A stretch of DNA of 28,471 bases from Citromicrobium sp. GTDB taxonomy: Bacteria > Pseudomonadota > Alphaproteobacteria > Sphingomonadales > Sphingomonadaceae. Shown here piece by piece: positions 24,718 to 28,471 of this stretch. Made by a program: the position numbers and the translations under genes. The stretch is taken from assembly GCA_003248395.1 (NCBI GenBank), contig QFNA01000004.1:1-28471 (forward strand), written 5' to 3'. The notes below the pieces were generated by a model. The model worked only from the letters and a program-made list of their open reading frames with translations. It was not told the origin of the DNA and did not search any database. How positions within the stretch are numbered: the stretch's first letter is position 1; each line of letters starts with the position of its first letter.

Positions 24718-24757
24718 GGTGTATAAAGACACAACGGACGTAGGGTGATTATACACC
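24718..24757. repeat. 9-bp inverted repeat in the parA/recombinase gap (operator or resolution site candidate)
   Basis: GGTGTATAA (24718-24726) and TTATACACC (24749-24757) are perfect inverted copies separated by 22 bases. The right arm is also part of GGGTGATTATACACCC, a smaller palindrome whose GGGT/ACCC ends resemble the origin iterons. The repeat lies upstream of the recombinase-repA operon and could be the recombinase crossover site, its operator, or a RepA autoregulation site. Confidence 0.45.
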
Positions 24758-24789
24758 CCGAGATCACCCCAGTTTAGGAAGGACCGGCC

Positions 24790-25473
24790 ATGCACTACGT
24801 CACCTATCTGCGGGTCAGCACGGATCGCCAAGGCAAGAGCGGCCTTGGCCTGGACGCGCAGCGCAAGGCGGTGGCGGATCACGTCGCGGGCAAGGGTGAG
24901 ATCGCAGCGGAATACGTCGAGATTGAAAGTGGCAAGAAGAACGACCGCCCGCAGCTCGCCCGCGCCTTGGCAGAGGCCAAGCGGATCGGTGCTGTTCTTC
25001 TGATCGCCAAACTGGACCGCCTCGCCCGCAATGTGGCCTTCATCGCCAATCTGCTAGAAGCCGGGGTCGAGATTGCAGCGGCAGATATGCCAGAGGCAAA
25101 CCGCTTCCTGTTGCACGTCATGGCGGCAGTCGCAGAGCATGAGGCGCAAGCCATTTCAGACCGCACTCGCGCGGCGCTGGCAGCGGCTAAGGCCCGTGGT
25201 GTGGCCTTGGGCTGGTCCATGCCGGGAAGGGCAGGGGAACAGCGCCACGCGGCCCGCAAAGGGGCAGAGCGGAACGCAAGAAAGGCCGATCAGCATGCGG
25301 CGAATGTCTTGCCGGTCATTCGTCAGATCGCGGCCCGTGGCGCATCCCTGCGCCAAATCGCGGACGAGCTGAACACGCGGGGCATAAAGACGGCGCGGGG
25401 CGGCCTGTGGTATGCCGCGACGGTGCGCAATGTCATGGCGCGGGATAACGAGATCGAGGCCCAAGCGGCATGA
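24790..25473 (+). CDS. Serine recombinase (resolvase/invertase family)
   Basis: A 227-residue site-specific recombinase. The catalytic serine lies in YLRVSTDRQGKSGLGL (about residue 10). Further resolvase blocks are LLIAKLDRLARNVAFI and VMAAVAEHEAQAISDRTRAAL. The C-terminal region (ASLRQIADELNTRGIKTARGG, WYAATVRNVM) is the DNA-binding helix-turn-helix. AGGAAGGA precedes the ATG and its stop overlaps the repA start (ATGA). On small plasmids such enzymes resolve multimers, which fits its place between parA and repA. The likely target lies in the upstream gap. Confidence 0.9.
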   Translation: MHYVTYLRVSTDRQGKSGLGLDAQRKAVADHVAGKGEIAAEYVEIESGKKNDRPQLARALAEAKRIGAVLLIAKLDRLARNVAFIANLLEAGVEIAAADMPEANRFLLHVMAAVAEHEAQAISDRTRAALAAAKARGVALGWSMPGRAGEQRHAARKGAERNARKADQHAANVLPVIRQIAARGASLRQIADELNTRGIKTARGGLWYAATVRNVMARDNEIEAQAA

Positions 25474-26312
25474 GCAAGAACCGCCAGCTTGACCTGTTTG
25501 TCGCCCTGATCGGGGACGTGCCATTCCGGGACGAGCGGGAAGCCATGAGCGCCCCCCTCGTCGCCCTGTCCAAGAACAAGCGCACCCGGATCGAATGGGA
25601 CGGCCCCAGCGGACAACGGGTGCTTGTGACTGCCCCAGACGAATATGGGGTTGCGACGATCTGGGACTATGACGTCCTTCTGTGGGCAATCTCGCAAATC
25701 AACGAGGCGGTGAACGCTGGCCTTCTTGTGTCGCCCCGCGTCCAGTTCCACCCCTACAATCTGCTAAGCGCGGTCGGACGAGACACGGGCGGCAAAGGCT
25801 ATGCAGAGCTGAAAGCGGCCTTGCATCGCCTGCGGGCAACGGGTGTCGCCTATGAAAGTCCGGCCCTGGAAGGGAAGCGGCGTAAGCTCGGAGCGTTCAA
25901 CCTACTATCGGCCTTCCAGATCGAGGAAAGCGACGATGGCAAGGCCAAGGGTGCATGGCTGGAGCTTCCGGCATGGCTGTTCGAAGCTGTGACCAAGGAC
26001 CGGGACGTCCTGGCGATTTCGCCCAAGTATTTTGACCTGACAAGCGGCCTTGATCGCTTCCTGTATCGCCTCGCCCGTCGCCATGTAGGCAAGCAGGCAG
26101 GGTGGATATTCACCTTCCGCGACCTGCACGGGCGCAGCGGATCATCCCAGAGCTACGGCGATTTTGCACGTGATCTGCGGAAAGCCATCACGCGCAACGC
26201 CCTACCCGAATATTCCATGCAAGAGATCGAGGGCGCGAACGGCCCTTCGCTGTCGATCAACCGTGACCCTGAAAAGATCGAATGGCGACAGGATCGGCGC
26301 TACAAGCTCTGA
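25470..26312 (+). CDS. repA: Plasmid replication initiator RepA (RPA family)
   Basis: A 280-residue replication initiator. The start reads KNRQLDLFVALIGDVPFRDE. The core includes YDVLLWAISQINEAVN, VQFHPYNLLSAVGRDTGGKGY, LKAALHRLRATGV and FDLTSGLDRFLYRLARRHVG, which match the plasmid RepA/RPA proteins found on small broad-host-range and alphaproteobacterial plasmids. It would bind the iterons that begin 24 bases after its stop and recruit DnaA and host helicase. It is co-translated with the recombinase through an ATGA overlap. Lysine and isoleucine are more frequent than in the hut genes, so the backbone differs slightly in composition from the cargo. Confidence 0.9.
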   Translation: MSKNRQLDLFVALIGDVPFRDEREAMSAPLVALSKNKRTRIEWDGPSGQRVLVTAPDEYGVATIWDYDVLLWAISQINEAVNAGLLVSPRVQFHPYNLLSAVGRDTGGKGYAELKAALHRLRATGVAYESPALEGKRRKLGAFNLLSAFQIEESDDGKAKGAWLELPAWLFEAVTKDRDVLAISPKYFDLTSGLDRFLYRLARRHVGKQAGWIFTFRDLHGRSGSSQSYGDFARDLRKAITRNALPEYSMQEIEGANGPSLSINRDPEKIEWRQDRRYKL

Positions 26313-26315
26313 TCC

Positions 26316-26324
26316 TGTGGATAA
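26316..26324 (-). promoter_or_regulatory. DnaA box
   Basis: TGTGGATAA is the exact reverse complement of the DnaA consensus TTATCCACA. It lies between the repA stop and the first iteron. Confidence 0.75.
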
Positions 26325-26335
26325 GTCCGTTTTTG

Positions 26336-26398
26336 ACTCGGGGTATCACCCGTTCAGGGACTCGGGGTATCACCCGTTATAACTCGGGGTATCACCCG
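26336..26398 (+). repeat. oriV: Three 17-bp iterons (origin of replication)
   Basis: ACTCGGGGTATCACCCG occurs three times without mismatch, at 26336-26352, 26360-26376 and 26382-26398. Start-to-start spacing is 24 and 22 bases, about two helical turns, so RepA would bind on one DNA face. Each copy contains an imperfect GGGT-ATC-ACCC dyad. With the DnaA box before and an AT-rich stretch after (about 26420-26515), this is the replication origin. Confidence 0.88.
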
Positions 26399-26419
26399 CC
26401 CACCATGCCCGAATGGAGA

Positions 26420-26515
26420 CGCAATATCATGAAAATACATAACATTCCAAAGCGACGGCTTCGCGTAACTGTTTAACTATCTCTTTCAGAGATATTCTTT
26501 AACGCCCATTGGCAT
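26420..26515. other. AT-rich stretch with a 7-bp hairpin, probable origin unwinding region
   Basis: The most AT-rich part of the window follows the iterons. It contains TATCTCT-TTC-AGAGATA (26478-26494), a perfect 7-bp inverted repeat with a 3-base loop, and two TTTAAC words on either side. It could be the DNA unwinding element of the origin. The hairpin followed by TTCTTT could alternatively be a weak terminator for repA. Confidence 0.5.
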
Positions 26516-26554
26516 CTTGCTTTGTTCGCCCTTCCAGCATGCCCCCTGCTGCGG

Positions 26555-26560
26555 TATAAT
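26555..26560 (+). promoter_or_regulatory. Candidate -10 element for the HTH gene
   Basis: TATAAT is a consensus -10 hexamer 45 bases upstream of the ATG at 26605. No strong -35 is visible at the right distance. GGGAG (26591-26595) serves as ribosome site for the following gene. Confidence 0.45.
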
Positions 26561-26604
26561 CGCACCCACAAGATATGGTGTAGGAACACAGGGAGTTGCG
26601 GAAC

Positions 26605-26808
26605 ATGGCGCAGCAAGCACAAGATCAGCTAATGACAGTGACGGACGTGATCTCGACAATGGGGATCAGCCGAAGCACCTGGCAAAAGCTCGTCGCCCGG
26701 AAGCAAACGCCCCCCATTGTTCGGATCGGCGCGGTGCAACGGATCAGGCGGGACGCTTTCGAGACATGGCTAGGCCAGCATGAAAACGCGGCGGCAGAGA
26801 ATACCTGA
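26605..26808 (+). CDS. Small AlpA/excisionase-like helix-turn-helix protein
   Basis: A 67-residue protein with a MerR-type helix-turn-helix: MTVTDVISTMGISRSTWQK, then PIVRIGAVQRIRRDAFETWL. This is the layout of AlpA/Xis-type regulators, which contain little besides the DNA-binding domain. ATG 26605 was chosen over a TTG at 26596 because GGGAG stands 9 bases before it. No integrase is nearby, so it is more likely a small regulator of the origin region or of the next gene than an excisionase. It is followed after 11 bases by the zinc-ribbon gene. Confidence 0.75.
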   Translation: MAQQAQDQLMTVTDVISTMGISRSTWQKLVARKQTPPIVRIGAVQRIRRDAFETWLGQHENAAAENT

Positions 26809-26819
26809 GAAAAACGCCT

Positions 26820-27605
26820 GTGATTGATCTGACGACGAGATATTCCGACGAGATTACAAAAATCCCTACTATTCAACGGGGGCTGCGGCCAACGGCAGCG
26901 CCCGGTCTTATAGTAGGCAGAGAAGAACCAGCCGCCTGCCCGCCTCCTGTCTGCACAGCTCCTAATCCTCCCAGCCCGCTTTCCGTCAGCCCCGCCGTTA
27001 CCGCCAAGCCTGAACGGATCGCCGAAGGCGGCCCGGTGAAGGCGCGGCAGCGTGCCCCCTCCCGACATGAGCGGCGCGTAGAACGGGATAGGTTGGCGCG
27101 TTTCCGCGACGCGGCGTTGTTCGCCTATGCGATGGACTGGCCCCTGAATGTTGGCCTCACAATCACCTGGACAGCCCTGCAAGTAGCGGGTGAGCGCAAC
27201 GAAGGTCATTGTCTCGGACGTGGTGAATGGGCGCGGGAAAAATATACACCCTGCCATATCGGCGGCGAACGACACTGGTTCCTCTGCCCTGCCCGTGGGT
27301 GCGGCCAGCGTGTCGCGGTGATCTATGGCGGGGGCATCTTCGCTTGCCGCAAATGCCACCAGCTCGCCTATCCTTCGCAGCGCGAGGATATAGCAGATCG
27401 GGCAGGACGGCGGGCGGATCGTATCCGCAGCCGCTTGGGGTGGCCAGCGGGCGTTCTGAACGGGTCTGACTTTGGCAAACCAAAAGGCATGCACTGGCAC
27501 ACCTATGAGAGGCTTTGCCGCGAACACGATGTTTTTTCAGATCGCACTCTGAAAGCCATCGCGGATCAACTGAACCTTTGGCCGCATCGCACTAAAATAG
27601 GCTGA
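26820..27605 (+). CDS. Hypothetical plasmid protein with a zinc-ribbon-like Cys4 motif
   Basis: A 261-residue protein of unknown function. The central part (about 140-190) has four cysteines in two knuckles, FLCPARGCGQR (Cys156, Cys161) and FACRKCHQLAYPSQRED (Cys176, Cys179), separated by VAVIYGGG. This is a zinc-ribbon pattern seen in accessory proteins of plasmids and prophages. The first 72 residues are proline-rich and poorly conserved in style. A GTG at 27036, just before the basic stretch KARQRAPSRHERRVERDRLARF, is an equally plausible start, giving 189 residues. The open start at 26820 is also GTG, with no good ribosome site. A role in replication or mobile-DNA regulation is only a guess from location. 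Confidence 0.6.
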   Translation: MIDLTTRYSDEITKIPTIQRGLRPTAAPGLIVGREEPAACPPPVCTAPNPPSPLSVSPAVTAKPERIAEGGPVKARQRAPSRHERRVERDRLARFRDAALFAYAMDWPLNVGLTITWTALQVAGERNEGHCLGRGEWAREKYTPCHIGGERHWFLCPARGCGQRVAVIYGGGIFACRKCHQLAYPSQREDIADRAGRRADRIRSRLGWPAGVLNGSDFGKPKGMHWHTYERLCREHDVFSDRTLKAIADQLNLWPHRTKIG

Positions 27606-27630
27606 AATAGAGTCACCGGCTTATCGTTTC

Positions 27631-27963
27631 CTACCCTGCGGCCCGGTCGATCACCTCTGCGGCCCATTGGTTCAGGCTCTTGCCTGACAGCTCGGCGGCC
27701 AACGCGGCCTTGCGGTGAACCTCGGGACTGACCCGGAACATGACCTGCCCCGAATAGGACTTCTGCGGTTCCTTGCCGATCCTGGCGCAAGTGTCGATGT
27801 AGTCTTCGACCGCCTCATGGAAGGCTTCGCGCAGCCCTTCCACGGTATCGGCGTGAAAGCCTACCCCATCGCGGATGCCGGCAATCCGGCCCGTGAAAAT
27901 GCCGTCTTCGTCGTCATACTCGATCCGGGCGGCATAGCCCTTGTAGGTCATGGTGTTGGTCAT
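27631..27963 (-). CDS. hicB: HicB-family antitoxin
   Basis: A 110-residue antitoxin of a type II HicAB system. The N-terminal HicB domain has YKGYAARIEYDDEDGIFTGRI, the degenerate RNase-H-like fold. GVGFHADTVEGLREAFHEAVEDY follows, then a C-terminal ribbon-helix-helix (VMFRVSPEVHRKAALAAELSG, SLNQWAAEVI) for operator binding. Its ATG overlaps the stop of the upstream toxin gene (ATGA), the usual hicA-hicB order. The toxin gene is internally deleted, so this antitoxin is probably an orphan and may now act only as a DNA-binding regulator. Confidence 0.88.
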   Translation of the reverse strand: MTNTMTYKGYAARIEYDDEDGIFTGRIAGIRDGVGFHADTVEGLREAFHEAVEDYIDTCARIGKEPQKSYSGQVMFRVSPEVHRKAALAAELSGKSLNQWAAEVIDRAAG

Positions 27964-28099
27964 GGTCTAACCCCGATCCGTTCCAGGAAGTCGCGGGCAT
28001 CGCCAGCAGCAGGCTTTCGACTGCCGCCCATTCGATGGTGCCGGACACCGGATCATTGAAGACGGCGGCAAGGGTCTTGCGGTGCTTGCTGTTCATCAT
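27960..28099 (-). pseudogene. hicA: hicA toxin gene with internal deletion
   Basis: The start is intact: MNSKHRKTLAAVFNDPVSG, then TIEWAAVESLLLA (ATG 28096 or 28099), as in HicA mRNA interferases. After SLLLA (near 28001-28010) the frame runs into nonsense. In the next frame the normal ending DARDFLERIGVRP is present, and its TGA overlaps the hicB ATG. About 40 codons between the two parts are missing. Those codons normally hold the double-stranded-RNA-binding-like core with the catalytic histidine (the RPHP-KEAK region), so the toxin must be inactive. Confidence 0.8.
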
Positions 28100-28251
28100 G
28101 GCAACATAGGAAACGCTAGCAGATCATGCAAGCAATAGACGAAAGGAACCCGCCAGCCTGACACGCAAAGGAAAGACGTTCTGACATGGCAGGAAATGCA
28201 GGATGTTTACAAAGCCCGTGACGAGCGGCAGCGAAACCGGAAAAGCAGGTA
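28100..28251. other. Short gap before the methyltransferase remnant
   Basis: This 152-base gap holds the hicA promoter region and the end of the methyltransferase fragment. A plus-strand frame reads LTWQEMQDVYKARDERQRN, which may be a remnant of a small gene but was not recognised. Confidence 0.3.
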
Positions 28252-28471
28252 TCACACCACGCTTTCCAGCAGCGCGATTTCGTCGGGGGTCAGGTCGAAC
28301 AGGCCATAGACGATGCTGTCGATCTGGGCTTCGGCCTTGGCAATCTCGGCGGACAGGCGGGCGATCTCGGCGCGGTCGCGGGTGATCCAGTCTTCCCAGG
28401 CGGAACGCTCGGCCAGGGGAATATCGGCCTTGAACACCTTCTTCACCTCGGCCCGGAAGGCGGCGAAGTCG
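28252..28471 (-). pseudogene. DNA methyltransferase remnant, C-terminal end
   Basis: The minus-strand frame ends LERSAWEDWI region, a coiled-coil-like RAEIARLSAEIAKAEAQI, then VYGLFDLTPDEIALLESVV and a stop at 28252. The ending Y-L-LT-DEI-L-E is the typical C-terminus of large restriction-associated DNA methyltransferases. The frame is open across the circular junction and continues in 1-185. It is the matching end of the N-terminal fragment at 23502-23726. A GTG at 28446 would open a 64-residue product, but there is no sign that it is a real start. Confidence 0.65.
28373..28471. repeat. Terminal overlap, right copy (circular contig)
   Basis: Identical over 99 bases to 1-99, as described for the left copy. 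The unique circle is therefore 1-28372. Confidence 0.9.

Noticed and set aside
26336..26398. The three 17-bp repeats as a CRISPR array.
   Set aside because: The repeats are short, spacers are 5-7 bases and there are no cas genes; spacing and position identify origin iterons.
28203..28385. A 60-codon plus-strand frame opposite the methyltransferase C-terminus.
   Set aside because: Its Arg/Gly-rich content and antisense position indicate a shadow frame.

Overview
The first 99 bases (1-99) are repeated exactly as the last 99 (28373-28471). The window therefore reads as a circular molecule of 28,372 bp opened at an arbitrary point, most simply a complete small plasmid. High GC, ATGA-style gene overlaps, the hut gene set and the RepA/ParA/resolvase backbone suggest an alphaproteobacterium, most likely Rhodobacterales (Paracoccus-like). 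That taxonomy is inference; no marker gene is present.

Two parts are visible. The backbone (about 23.53 kb through the junction to about 0.18 kb, roughly 5 kb) holds parA and a small ribbon-helix-helix partner between 18-bp inverted repeats, a serine recombinase, repA, an origin with a DnaA box and three iterons, an AlpA-like HTH gene, a zinc-ribbon gene and a hicB antitoxin whose hicA toxin has an internal deletion. No relaxase or type IV secretion gene was seen. A backbone DNA-methyltransferase gene is split: its N-terminal piece lies at 23.5-23.7 kb and its C-terminal piece at 28252-28471/1-185, same strand, with the cargo exactly between them. The cargo edges carry remnants of three insertion-sequence types (IS91-like, IS481, IS3/IS66-like).

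The cargo (about 23 kb) is a histidine-catabolism island. hutI-hutH-hutG-hutU-hutD run on the minus strand and hutF diverges from them, so all five steps from histidine to glutamate are encoded. The GntR regulator hutC follows. Around it are genes not usual in a hut locus: a dipeptide-type ABC transporter (two permeases, a fused double ATPase) with an M14-type deacylase; a Rieske oxygenase with its reductase and a LysR regulator; and an operon of Tat-exported solute-binding protein, FAD-dependent 2-hydroxyacid dehydrogenase and HisC-like aminotransferase. An M81 metallopeptidase and a truncated M20 carbamoylase-like gene end the island.

The most interesting signal is a 16-bp palindrome family (ideal form TTATGTCTAGACATAA, containing the GT-N-TA-N-AC core of HutC-subfamily operators) at four places: between hutI and hutF, between hutC and the ABC operon, before the Rieske gene, and before the binding-protein/dehydrogenase/aminotransferase operon. 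This ties the extra genes to the hut regulon. It suggests that the plasmid encodes uptake and conversion of histidine derivatives (candidates: imidazole-lactate, N-methyl- and N-acyl-histidines) into histidine for the Hut pathway. The substrates are inference.
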